NCBI GenBank assembly: GCA_036971475.1
Contig: JBAIZL010000005.1
Location: 163,386,886-163,450,885, forward strand
Length of the DNA: 64,000 nucleotides
From: Prosapia bicincta
Taxonomy: Eukaryota > Arthropoda > Insecta > Hemiptera > Cercopidae
Direction: 5' to 3'
In this document: positions 52,690 through 64,000 of the stretch, one piece after another
Layout: each line of letters starts with the position of its first letter
Position numbering within the stretch: the stretch's first letter is position 1
Notes under the pieces: model-generated
The model's database searches: none
What the model was told of the DNA's origin: nothing
Seen by the model: only the letters and a program-made list of their open reading frames with translations
Position numbers and translations under genes: made by a program

Positions 52690-53042
52690 TGTTGGGTAAA
52701 CCCTTTCCTATTTCCTCGTTTTTCCTCAAATACAACATTGTGAGTGAGAAACAATTATTTCTATTATAATTCATTTTTTTATCTACATTTTTACTACGAT
52801 TGGTAGGCGCTGTCTCTACTCATCTTGCGGCCGAACGTAGTACTACCACCAGTTATAGTTGTGACAGACAACCGCCTACAAGTAAGTGAACTTTCCCACT
52901 AACTCTTTTAGATTTCATAGCTAGCCTTGCCTTAGCATCCTACATTCTATTGTGGGGTATATTAGCATCAAATACTATTATTTCGTTAATATAATTATAG
53001 CAACAGTTTGTGAGTAACTTTTACTTAATTATTGCACAAACA
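52690..53042 (+). repeat. 5' LTR of the BEL/Pao element
   Basis: Starts TGTTGGGTAAA and ends AACA. It matches 58771-59106 almost throughout, except for a 13-nt segment (near 52800) that is absent from the 3' LTR and scattered substitutions. Confidence 0.93.
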
Positions 53043-53401
53043 TTTTGGTTCCCCAGGCCGGATAAACCTGTCCGTGAGTGTTTTAAAGGTGTTCAAGTTT
53101 TGAAATGTGTTTATAATCTGTTGAAATACTGCTTCAAAATATATTCTAATATTTAAAATTTATATGTTTTTTTGTTTTCTTAAGTTATAACGCTACATCA
53201 AGTTATAAAACTGTACATTATAAAGCTTAATACAGTCCACAGTAGGTTAGTTAATAATGTAATCTTTGCAATGTTTGTTTAGGTGGAAGTCGCATTCTAG
53301 TATAGCAAAGCTTAGGCCTATTCGCTTTAAATGTTCAAGTCAACTAGTGAATTATTTAAAGAAAACTTTAATATTTTCTATGCTGTAATTTGTATATAAT
53401 T

Positions 53402-54760
53402 ATGAATAAACTAGAAAATCATTTAAAATTACTAATAGCTAGGAGAGAAAAGCTATATCGCCGTATCCAAATTCTGTATGATCTTTCTAAAGAAATCTCA
53501 GATCTAAGTTAGAACAATTTAAAGCTAGATATAATAATATAGGCGACTCATATACACAATTTGAAGCCGTTCAAGAGGAAATAATAGCAACTTCATTACA
53601 AATTGATCCCGAAAAACAATACGAAACCGTTCAAACATCCGAAGCATTTGACGAGTTGTATTTTAAAATGCAAGTAGTCTATAATAGAATCAGTTCTGTG
53701 GAACAATCCTCTGTTGCCAGTAGGAGTAAGGATAAAACTTCTAGTAGGCCTCGTTTACCAGAAATTGCCTTGCCAAAGCTTGACGGATCTTACAATGAAT
53801 GGACACCATTTTACGATAATTTTCGCGTTCTCATACATGAAAATACTTCACTCAGTGACATTGAAAATTAACACTATTTACTCTGCACTTTCTGGTTCTT
53901 CGTTGAGCATTGCTCGCAGCCTTCCTATATCAGAGAAGAATTATTGCATTGTTTGGAAATCCTTAGTAGACAAATATCAAAACAAGCATGTGCTAGGAAT
54001 ATCCTTATTAAACACACTCTTTAGTTGTACTCCTCAGCATAATGAGTCAGCTTCGACTTTAAATTATTTTTTAAGAACATTTTATGAACCGGTTATTGCA
54101 CTTAAGGCACTGGGTATTCCAGAGCTTGCTGATTTTTTGTTTATGTCTATTGCTTTGAGAAATCTACCAGTTGCTACATGCAAACAGTTTGAATTACAGA
54201 ACATTGATTCCGAAATACCTAAGTTTGATGATTTAGTGAAATTCTTACAAAACCATGCACGTATATTAGAAATATCTCAAGATAACGATATACACCCAGC
54301 TCATAAGCAAGTTAATAGAAACCCTGCTCTGAAAACTGTTACATCTTCAAAGCGAGGTTCCGCTGTTAAAAATCTTATTCCAATTTCAAATAGAGTCTTG
54401 GTCACTTCCTCTATTGATGCATCTAAACTTTGTCCATACTGCAAACTACTTCATACTATATTCAAACGTCTTGAATTCCAACGTTAGGGGCTCACCCTGA
54501 TCAACGTAAAGATTTAGTTAAAGCCAATAAACTATGTTTTAATTGTCTGAAAGGTACACATAGCGTGTCTCGTTGTCTGTCCAAGACAAGTTTTTTAACT
54601 TGCGGCCAACGACACCACACATACCTTCATTTAGAACATACTCAGCCTATTGTGAACGATTCATGCAGCACTGTGGTTCATGTTGCATCACCTCAATCCA
54701 ATCCTTCTCTTCAGTCGATTAAGGATTCAATTACTAACCCTATCTCTACTAGCTTAGTTC
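53402..54760 (+). pseudogene. BEL/Pao gag remnant
   Basis: A frame opens with ATG at 53402 and meets a TAG near 53510. Gag-like sequence continues to about 54760 in shifting frames. Family-typical pieces are LPKLDGSYNEWTPFYDNF near 53775, SGSSLSIARSLPIS near 53890 and ALKALGIPE near 54100. A nucleocapsid part near 54540 has a knuckle of the form C-x2-C-x4-H-x4-C (CFNCLKGTHSVSRC). Frameshifts occur near 53865 and 54485. The protein would have formed the particle and bound the RNA. Confidence 0.9.
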
Positions 54761-57700
54761 AAGATTCACAGCAGCATTATTCTACTGTAATACTAGGGAC
54801 TGCAGTTATTCATGTCAAAGAATCAAACGGCCTGTTTCAACCTGTTAGAGCAAATATTGACTCATGTGCCCTTTCCTTCCTTTATGACATCTGCCTGTGC
54901 AAAGCGTTTAGGGTTGGTAGGAAGAAAATGTTCATTCCCTATAGCTGGCCTAGCCCAAAATGAGGCCAAGGGTACTAAAGGAGTTGTCAAGTGTATACTA
55001 AAGCCTCGAGACTCCATAACTCCTCAACTAAATACTGAGGCTGTGATACTTTCAAAAATCACTGCTCATATGCCTAGCGTTTATATTCCCACTCACATCG
55101 TCTCCAAGTTCAAACATCTATATTTGGCTGATCCCAGTTTTCACATACCCTCTCAGATTGATTTTCTAATAGCTGCGGATTTATTTCCTGAGGTCTATGA
55201 ACAGCTTAGTACTGCGGATGGCTGCCCCTCCGCTCTTCATAGCATCTTGTATATTTGGGTTATTATAGGAAAGTTGAAGGATAAGCAACCTCAGCTTGCA
55301 CTCAATTCATCATGCTTGCTTATTTCAAGTCCCAGTAGTATTGGCAGAGGTTTAAGATGTTTCTGGGAGATAGAGGAAGTTCCTCATATGATACCTCCCA
55401 ACCCAGATGATGTGCAATGTGAAGACAGTTTTAAGGAATTACACTATCGTGATATGGAAGGTCGTTATGTTGTTCCTCTTCCAATAAGAGAAAGTGATAA
55501 CGTCTAAGGTCAGTCACACGACCAAGCAACCAATAGGTTCAAGTACCTGGAGAAAAGGTTAGGGCGTGGTGCCAATCTGTATAGAGAGTATAAGTCCTTA
55601 ATGAGGGAATATGTTAACCTTGCACACATGCGTCTCGTATCAAATAATTCGCCTTAAGTACAACCCTATTTCATTCAAAGATTCCAGTTCATCCACTAAG
55701 GTTCGTGTAGTGTTCGATGCATCTATGAAGACTACAAATAATAGGTCACTAAATGACATACTGTTGACAGGACCTAAGCTATAAAATGATATTGCTGATG
55801 TTTTAGTAAAATTTCGATTGCATTCAGTAGTTTTAATTGCGGTTATTTGTAAGATGTACAGGCAAATATTAGTCCGTTCACAAGTTCGAAAGTATCAGCA
55901 TATTCTCTGGCGGGAAAACCTAAACGAGTCGATCCAGGAATTTGAACTCATGACAATTACGTGGTGTTTCATCTGTTACTTATTTGACTTTGCGAACATT
56001 GAAACAACTTGCTATAGACGAAGGAGATAAGTTCCCTCTTGCAGCCAAGGTTCTTCAAGAGGACATTTATATTGACGATATTCTGACAGGTGCAGCGAAT
56101 GTTCAAGAAGCATTGGATTTGCAAAATCAACTTATAAATCTTCTTGCATTGGGAGAATTCAGTCTTCATAAATGGAGCAGCAATTACGCTAGCTTACTTG
56201 AGGCTATACCTGACGAACACAAGGAAGTTCATATTTCGTTGGATTCAGATGGAAGTCACATCATCAAGACTTTAGGTCTTCAATGGATTGCTAAATCAGA
56301 CATGTTCTCTTACAGTATAACTCCCATCAACCTAATATACACAAAACGTGTCATGTTATCCCATATCTCACGCATATTTGATCCCCTCGGTTGGCTATCC
56401 CCTGTGATTATATTGGCCAAAACCATGGGTCAAAGACTTAGGATACTTGGGCTTAGTTGGGATGATGAAGTTCCCCCAAACATTCAAAAGGAATGGGCAA
56501 ACTTTGCTTCGGAACTACACCTTCTATCTAATATAAAATTAAGCCGGTTTACAGTGTCTCCGGGTTCAGGCCCATGCTACCTTGTAGGTTTTTCCGATGC
56601 TTCTGAAAAAGGATACAGTGCTGTAATTTATTTGATTGACTGTACAACCAACCCAGCTACGTCTCATCTTATTATTGGGAAGTCAAAAGTGGCACCTCTT
56701 AAAACACTTTCTATTCCTCGGTTGGAGCTTTGTGAAGCATTGCTTTCAAGAATGTTTCATTATCTTAAAAAATGTTTAAGTGAAGTTTTGCAAATAGAAG
56801 GTATATTTGCGTTTACTGATTCAATGGTGGTGATTAATTGGCTAAAAACGTCTCCTTATTTGCACGAAACCTTTGTTGCTAACCGTGTGACAGAAATATT
56901 GGAGATATTAGATCCTAACAGCTGGCATTATGTGTCAACAAATCTAAACCAAAGCGGATTGTAGTTCTCGGGGTCTGTTCCCTAGTCAACTTATAGCTCA
57001 TTCGCTTTGGTGGTTTGGCCCATTGTTCACAACATCACCCATGTTATGGTAAAGGAAGGGCCGCTGCGGTACGCACCTTGCTCAAGTACGAATGTATTAC
57101 CAGATATCAAGTTGAATATTGATACTATTTGTGTTGCTGAAACGAAAACACCAAGTTTAAAATTAATTGATAAATTGTCTTCGTTTACCAGGTTAATAAG
57201 AGTAACCGCCTGATGCAAACGATTTATAACAAACTGTCATACACAATCTAAAGTTAAAGGTTCATTATCTCATACTGAGTTAGGTTCATCTCTACATTTC
57301 TGGACTCAATACACACAGAAAAGGTACTTTGATGATGATCTAATTTCACTTAAAGGTGGAGACAAGACATCAAAAGCCCTTAGGAAACTGAACCCTTTTT
57401 TGGACAATCGTGGGGTTCTTAGGGTAGGGGGTTAGCTTCGGAATGCTGCCTTGCCACAAGACTTTAGACATCCTATTCTACTACCCAAGTTAAGCCGCTT
57501 GACTACACCTTTAATCGAGCATTATCACAAATCTTATTTACATGTTGAACCACGCACACTACAATCATTTATTCAACAGAAGTATTGGGTTCTGAGCATT
57601 CGCAGTGCTATTAGGTCCACACTCTCCAAACGTCTCACCTGTAATAAAATGAAGCCAACGTTCATACAACCTCGTATGGGAGATCTTCCACCCTCACGAA

Positions 57701-58648
57701 CAAGTCAAGGACGACCGTTCATATCTACTGGAGTGGATTTCGTCGGTCCTATTTTAATTAAGGAATCTAGAAGACGAAATGCTAAGATATTTAAGGCATA
57801 TATATGATTGTTTGTGTGTCTATCTACAAATGCCGTCCAAATCGAAGTGGTTTCGGATCTTTCAACCGATGCATTTTTGGCTGAACTCGATAGATTTGTC
57901 AGTAGACGAGGTCTTTGCCACTATATGTTTTCCGACAATGGAACGAACTTTGTGGGAGCTAACAAGTACCTGACAGGCATATTCAAGTACTTCGAAGAGC
58001 GTGAAAATAAAGCTAGGATAACTGAACATTGCAGCTCTAAAGGAATCTCTTGGAATTTCAATCCACCTGATGGTCCTCACTTTGGAGGTCTGTGGGAGGC
58101 CGGAATACGTTCCACAAAATACCATCTCAAGAGAGTGCTAAATGGACCAGCTTCAAATGACCTTTGAAGAATTATCAACACTATGTGCAAAAATTGAGGT
58201 AATGTTAAATTCCAGGCCATTATCTCCTTTATCCACAGGCCATTATCTCCGTTATCGGTGTGCTAATGAATTTGATGTTTCAACTCCCGCACACTTTCTT
58301 ATCGGCTCTACTCTGACCGCAGTAACTGAACTTGACCTTCAAGAATTACCCATGGATCGTCTAAGTCGCTGGCAACTAATTTCAAAGGCCGTCCAACATT
58401 TCTGGACACGTTACAGGATTGAGTATTTGCACATTCTCCAACAGCGTAGTAAATGGACAACGGAATCGCCAAACGTGTCTAAAGGTGACTTGGTACTCCT
58501 TCAAGATACCCACTCTCCACCATTACGTTGGCAGTTGGGAAGAATTAAAGATACATTCCCAGGAAAGGATGGTGTTGTGCGGGTCGTATCAGTACGAACC
58601 ACGCGAGGGACTTTCCGTCGTCAAGATAAGTCCTCTCCCTTACCATGA
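54761..58648 (+). pseudogene. BEL/Pao pol remnant (protease, RT, RNase H, integrase)
   Basis: An aspartic-protease-like start lies near 54855 (NIDSC where the family has DSG). The linker with IDFLIAADLFPE and the GRYVVPLPIRE motif runs to 55507. Reverse transcriptase follows at 55690-56250 in several frames and keeps its YIDD core near 56072. RNase H lies at about 56570-56900 (GFSDASEKGY, LELCEALLSRM, FTDSMVVINWL). Integrase, from about 57500, has its zinc-binding His/Cys region, VDFVGP near 57738, SDNGTNFVGA near 57931 and GGLWEAGIRS near 58085, so the D, D and E of the catalytic triad are present. The C-terminal part (ISKAVQHFW, KGDLVLL) ends with TGA or TAG signals near 58648. At least six frame breaks make it non-functional. 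Confidence 0.93.
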
Positions 58649-58770
58649 CTAAAGAACATTTTTAATATCACAAGTTATTTTAGTTCAAGAAGTGTTATTT
58701 TTTGTTGTTTAATGTGTGTTATATTTTTATTTATTTGAGAAAACTTTATTCTGTTTTCTGTGGGGGGAAA

Positions 58771-59106
58771 TGTTGGTTAAATCCTTTCCTATTTCCTCAT
58801 TTTTCCTCAAGTAAATCATTGTGAGTGAGGAACAATTATTTCTATTAAAATTAATTTTTTATCTACATTTTTACTACGGTCTCTACTCATCTTGCGGCCG
58901 AACGTAGTACTACCACCAGTTATAGTGGTGACAGACAACCGCCTACAAGTAAGTGAACATTCCCACCAACTCTTTTAGATTTCATAGCTAACCTTGCCCA
59001 ATCCTACATTCTATTTTGGGGTATATTAGCGTCAAATACTATTATTTCGTTAATATAATTATAGCAACAGTTTGTCAGTAACTTTGACTTAAATATTGCA
59101 CAAAAA
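58771..59106 (+). repeat. 3' LTR of the BEL/Pao element
   Basis: Starts TGTTGGTTAAA; counterpart of 52690-53042. Its last bases read AAAA where the 5' LTR has AACA. Confidence 0.93.
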
Positions 59107-59119
59107 CTCTCTATTTTGA

Positions 59120-59165
59120 CGTCTCTCTTTCTCTTTCTCTCTCTCTCTCTCTTCCTCTCTCAGAA

Positions 59166-59197
<32 letters not shown>

Positions 59198-59237
59198 CGA
59201 GCGCGCGCACTCGCGAGTTTGTATATGAGAGAGATAA

Positions 59238-59275
<38 letters not shown>

Positions 59276-59290
59276 TGTGTGTGTGTGTTA
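59120..59290. repeat. CT-rich tract and (TG)n/(GA)n microsatellite
   Basis: CTCTCT runs at 59122-59162, TG repeats at 59166-59188, alternating GCGC, then TG and GA tracts to 59289. Confidence 0.93.
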
Positions 59291-59299
59291 TAAATATTT

Positions 59300-59785
59300 C
59301 CATGTCGGCATCTATGGAAATGAGACTTTCTGGCAAAGAAAGGCACATCCATGGCACAACCCATTTGCATGCCTTCGCTGCAAAGCACGAAAGCCTTCAT
59401 CAATGTAACTATCGACCGGGCCAGCAAACTGCACCTCACACAGCAATCAGCAGGAAGAAAATGGGAAAACCTAGTCAGCACAGGGCCCATCGACCACAGA
59501 CTTCCACGAGCTGTAGGCGTTGCCAAGTTCAGAATGCAACCTGGCCATGACTACCTGGCCGCCCATGTACATCGCATCGGTGTGCTCCCAACACCGGAAT
59601 GCAATCTCTATGGACACGATACGATGGATGCGGATCATCTAATGAAGTTCAGCGCGCTCGACCATTCCGGAGATGATGATGACCCACTGGTTCGACTATA
59701 CTGGTCAGCTCGTCACAAAATGGCTCAACAGCCAAGGGTGGGCGTTGGCTAGTAAGTTAGTAAGTAAGTTTCTTCTAATCTCTTT
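59300..59785 (+). pseudogene. 3' fragment of a non-LTR retrotransposon
   Basis: In the frame 59351-59752 the protein contains PGHDYLAAHVHRIGVLP, then PECNLY, DTMDADHL and LVRLYWSARHKM. This is the C-terminal zinc-knuckle-like end found in several insect LINE families. The family usually has C-x2-C followed by H and C; here the second Cys is replaced. It ends with TAG near 59750 and a tail of AGTAAGTTAGTAAGTAAG, which looks like the simple-repeat 3' end of such elements. The 5' part is missing. Confidence 0.75.
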
Positions 59786-60430
59786 TCATGGTCGGGAGAA
59801 CCTGATGATGCCTATCACCACGGCGTTAACATATTTATAAATGACTAGTACAAGCAAACTACTTTATTTTAATATTTCTAATACAGTTCGAAAGTCATTG
59901 TCCCGGTTAATAAACACTACATAACACATATAAAAAGGTTTACCAAGTGTGGACTATGAATAGATTACAGCCTTATCGATCGGATTAGACATTTTGTAGG
60001 AGTGAGTTCGCAGTATCACATTTAACCTTATTCAGAGATGTTTGCATTGTATCAACAAGGATACTTTACCTTCGTGGCAGTGTAAAGTTGTGTTTATCTT
60101 GACTTGAGAAACATGACAGAAGAGAATTTTACAGCTCGCTTTATTTATATCTTCAGGGCTTTTCCTGTAAGTTTTGAAGGGTGATTACACAGCTAACTTT
60201 AACAAAGATAAAATTTAGGTCAGTACAAAAGCAAGATATTAAAGTTGGATAAACAGTGTTCTATATCAAAATTAGAGTTTTTATTTTGCTCTTATTTGGT
60301 TATCGTAGGGTAAATATAAATTAGAAGATTTGAGGATATTATTTAATAAACAGAACACTATGTGTAAATTCCAAAAATAATTTTGGTTTTGGATTTCAAT
60401 TTGATTTAAAAAAAAATAAAATAAACATAA
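59786..60430. other. A+T-rich stretch without recognised genes
   Basis: Nothing supported. Confidence 0.55.
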
Positions 60431-60709
60431 CACTTTGGTTTAAAGCAAATCCATTTTTAAAATTGATTTTTGCCTGATAAAGGGCTTTTATTTGTCTGCT
60501 ATACTCCTAGGTCTGAATGAGGACTGACGTAGTAGTAAATACAGCGTACGTATTCAGATATCTGTAGTGCAATCAAATCTCAAAACACAAGACAATTCCC
60601 TGAAAGCTTTTCCAATGGAAAAGCATTTCCTAATAGAAAATTCCCAGAGCTCGCTTCTGGCAGAAGGAATTTAGGAACCACGATGCAAGTAGCATAATAG
60701 TGCTCATGC
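60431..60709 (+). repeat. Dispersed repeat family, copy 2
   Basis: Direct-orientation homologue of 28230-28494. It has an extra ~20 bp (CCAATGGAAAAGCATTTCC) and a slightly different 3' part. Confidence 0.85.
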
Positions 60710-63700
60710 TCACTTACAGTAAACTAGTTTGTGTATCAAAGAGGTACATTCTGTCATATTATTGATGAACTAAAATTTTATCCTAAATATAACCAAAGTC
60801 AATTGAAAATCTTATTGAAATTAATACATTTTACAGCGCTGCTGAAATATTTTACGAGATAAACCGTTGAAATGACTTCATAAAAAATCTCTGTAACACA
60901 TACAATTATTTTTCGTTAAGTTAATTGAAAACATGATTATATGCAACAGCTGATTATAAGTCATAGGTTATAATAGAGAACAGCGTTTCCCACACGTACG
61001 TTATACTCCTTGACTTATATTGTTTATTATTATTAAAATGTTATTATTCCATACTTGTTTCAAATTTTAAAATTTAAACTTCTGTAAGATCGTCTGGCCA
61101 CTTTTTAATACTTTATTTCAATTCGTTAAGTAAAATTTTTGTTCACTAAATCTTTCATTATCTAATAAGGATCTTTTACTTCAATCCTTTCTATTATTAA
61201 CTACATTAACTAGATTATGTTAAACTCTAATAACTACAGTCTACAATGAAGTGTTTCCTTCGGTCAGCCAGTCTGACTGCCATATTGTGTTTTTAAACCA
61301 TTTTGTTTGCACGAAATTCTGTAATATTTAATATATTTCCATATTTAGAGTTTGCCAAAGTAGTAATAGACAACTATTCTTCTAACAACTGATGGTCCAG
61401 CTTGAAAACATTAAATATAAAGGCTTTAGATAGATTGATTTAAACAGTTAACAGGTGATGTTTACAAAATGTCAGATATTGTAACCGAATAAAGGAAATG
61501 ACATATTACTTAAGGAGTTTATTGTGTTTATATGGCGATCGATAAAACTAGACATTAACGAAGATAGCGTAGTGTGATCAAAATCATTTTGTCTCTGTAA
61601 TGTTTTCTCAAAATTTTCTTCAATTTAACAGGGTTTAACAAATTAGTTTTTTTTAGAAAAAAATTATTGCTACCTAAAACATTGAAAATAACTAAACCAA
61701 TTTAATAAAGTATAATTATTTATTGACTTATAAATTAACATTGTTTCCCATTTATACGTTTTAAAAGGTTTATAGTTAGTGGTAATGTGCTCTATATAAC
61801 CCCAATAGATAGTAATACTGCGTCTGTATAGCAACACCCACTCTCAGTTGTGAGGGAGTATTGAAACTAGGATATATGTGGCAAATAAATAGCAAACCCT
61901 TATGTGCCATTACACATAGATAAATATACACAGAGTTCGGTAAACAAACATGCATGAGTTTGGCTCCTCTTAGGAGGTAGTAGGTATAAATCCTTACATA
62001 GGAAAAAGCCATAGATATAGGGAATAGGTTTAAATTCATAAAACATAAATAGGTGGTAACTACCTACATCTCAGGTAGGAGGGGGTGAATCTCAATTTTA
62101 AGGTTAAACTACCACTGAACATTTCCTCTAATATAAGTTTTTCAAACGGTCAATTAGTAGGTAATTAGTGCAGGTAGGCACTGTTTTCTCGTTATGACAA
62201 CTAGAGGAGTAATGAGATCTAATGACGTCACCTTAGTTTTAAATCTGTCGCTCGCTAATTCACCCAAATTGAGTATTTAAATTTTGGAATTCCTGCTAAA
62301 GTGTATTTGCTCTTGCAGATGCAGAAATAATTTCATAAAAAGTAATATTTTCTTTGTAAGTTTAAAAATTAATAAATTTGAGAAGTGTCGCTTGTAAAAT
62401 ATTAAAAGCTTGAACGTTGGAAATGATTAATTTGAAAAAAAGATATCTAAAGTTAATCGAACAAAAATAGTAAATGAAATCTTGTTTTTTTAACTGAAAT
62501 TAAATGTTCTCATCGAATCACCGATGTCTGCATTTATTATTGATATTAATATAAACATTAAGCTGTTAAATAATGATAACGTTCGTGTGTTGAAATTAAA
62601 ATTTATTAAAATTTAAATTTTCCGATTTTGAAAATATTTTGATCGTTTATTTCTTGTAAATACAGAATGTTTTTTTCAAGAATATTCCATTTCATATTGT
62701 GTTAGAAAACTCCATTAGGAGGGTCGTGCAACATGAGGGATATATTTCCCAAAACCACTGTCTTCACTCAACATCAAGTGTAACTGTTACCATAGGCGGG
62801 CTATATCAGCGTTCATTAGCAATAACTATAGTTTTGAGGGTGTGGGGTTTTAAAGAAACGAGTCATGACGTAGGTTACGTTAGGTTATATTTTGTCGTTA
62901 GGCTATATGTTTGTGGGCTATGGCAAAGGCAAAATTATTATACATAAACAATATTTTATGAAGCCCTAAATATTTCTACGGTAACGGTTTCATTTGAACG
63001 TTTACCACATAAATTGTTTATGTAATGAACGCAAGTTTAGAAATTTATTGAACAAAAGTTTATTGAATCTGTGTCTGAAATGTTAACCGTTGTTTGGACA
63101 AGTTCAGCTGATCCGGACGCAGAACGTGATCGGTGAACATATCTGGTGGTGTTTGGGTTAATTGTCATTACAGTGGTTTATTGGGACAATGAAGGATATC
63201 AGGGCTGCATGCTGTGGGAAAAGTTTGTTAAATACTGCAGTTGTTTTGAACCACCTGTTTTTAACATATTCCCTTTGTACTAGATTGAAATTTACATGCT
63301 TTTTTTATCATAGAGGTAACCTAGTTATTTCAAAAAAAGTTATTAAATTACTTTAAAAAATATCCTTTTATATTTTAGAAAAAAGCCATATTATTCTCAA
63401 AGCGCCTAAAAAGTGAATTCCAGTTTTTCCTTTACAGTTTTCTAATCAATTGTAAGCATGCGTAGACTTATAGTTGTACGCCAGACAATACTACTTGATG
63501 CTCATTCTCATTCCTAATTCCATTTAACTTACAAATCCCTGAAAACGTATCTTGAAACTGTACAATTTTTAACAATTATTATAAAAAGATTTTAATTAAC
63601 GTCAATGGTTTTCAGTTACCTTTTAGTCTAAATTTTTTACAATGGAAATTAGCATATATTTTGTGTCCCAGGAAGACTATTAAAAAAAACTCTAATCAAA

Positions 63701-64000
63701 TAGCAAAGATTTATATCCACTAGGGTTACTCAAAACCCTATATAATATATAACTATTAAAATTATTAGTTAGTGTATAAAAAAGATTTATTAACACCGGT
63801 ATTTATTTATATAGCTTTAACCATTTTAATAATGTCTTTTAATGATGAAATGTGATCATATGGACAGGTATATATATTCAAAATCAGTTTAAAATTAAAA
63901 AGCAACAAATAAAGAATCACTCGGCTGACTAAGTTGAAATTATTAATATACTCATCTTCATTTCTGTTAGGAATATTTCTATATGTTTGAGTATTGTTTT
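60710..64000. other. A+T-rich stretch without recognised genes
   Basis: Short frames at 61776-62039 (minus strand), 62699-62947 and 63162-63356 have no motif, no splice context and ordinary length for chance, so none is called. Confidence 0.5.

Larger units (their letters stand above)
52690..59106 (+). mobile_element. Degenerate BEL/Pao LTR retrotransposon, 6.4 kb
   Basis: Two LTRs flank gag and pol remnants in the order gag, protease, reverse transcriptase, RNase H, integrase, typical of BEL/Pao. The element sits in a 5-bp target duplication, CTCTC (52685-52689 and 59107-59111). A likely primer-binding site starts with TGG at 53046, and a purine tract (GTGGGGGGAAA) abuts the 3' LTR at 58770. 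No env-like frame is present. Many stops, frameshifts and LTR differences show it is an old, inactive copy. It inserted about 350 bp downstream of the micro-exon gene, in the same orientation. Confidence 0.95.

Overview
The window looks like nuclear DNA of an arthropod, most likely an insect. It is A+T rich, holds many CA/TG and TA microsatellites, short GT-AG introns, and remnants of transposon families common in insects: a D34D mariner, a BEL/Pao LTR element, APE-type non-LTR retrotransposons and a Tigger/jerky-like element. I suspect a hemipteran but cannot show it. I found no bacterial operon, no tRNA or rRNA gene and no CRISPR array. Most long open frames lie in microsatellites or tandem arrays and are not genes.

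Layout. 1-9.6 kb: a TA tract, a hairpin, a broken mariner transposase (208-1105), a triple 234-bp repeat (2541-3244), CA/GA microsatellites, and a degenerate array that looks interrupted by about 1.45 kb of other DNA (6355-8460). 9.65-20.0 kb: an unusual composite element bounded by inverted CpG-rich repeats. It has a promoter-like left end with YY1-like and E2F-like motifs every 28-29 bp. Inside are several tandem-array families, some in both orientations, and a compact cluster of short, spliced, overlapping reading frames near the right end, one of them a RING-finger protein. I could not match this element to a class I know. 20-35 kb: largely featureless A+T-rich DNA with a dispersed repeat and a ~115-bp array (33.2-33.86 kb). 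35.08-37.52 kb: a dead non-LTR retrotransposon, followed directly by a deletion derivative of a Tigger/jerky-like transposase gene (37.52-37.88 kb). 39.64-46.38 kb: a 6.7-kb satellite of ~107-bp units.

47.07-52.33 kb: the best candidate host gene. Nine consecutive coding exons of 45-132 bp all have lengths divisible by three and all introns are phase 1. A two-exon cassette has been duplicated in tandem. The copied introns are still about 80-90% alike by eye, while one copied exon pair of equal length matches at only about 20 of 51 positions. This suggests a rapidly diversifying micro-exon gene, reminiscent of aphid bicycle genes or schistosome micro-exon genes, with no claim of homology. The stop codon forms across the last splice junction.

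52.69-59.11 kb: a degenerate BEL/Pao retrotransposon with both LTRs and a CTCTC target duplication, just downstream of that gene. 59.1-59.8 kb: a microsatellite and a 3' fragment of another non-LTR retrotransposon. From 59.8 kb to the end I see only a second copy of the dispersed repeat at 60.43-60.71 kb.
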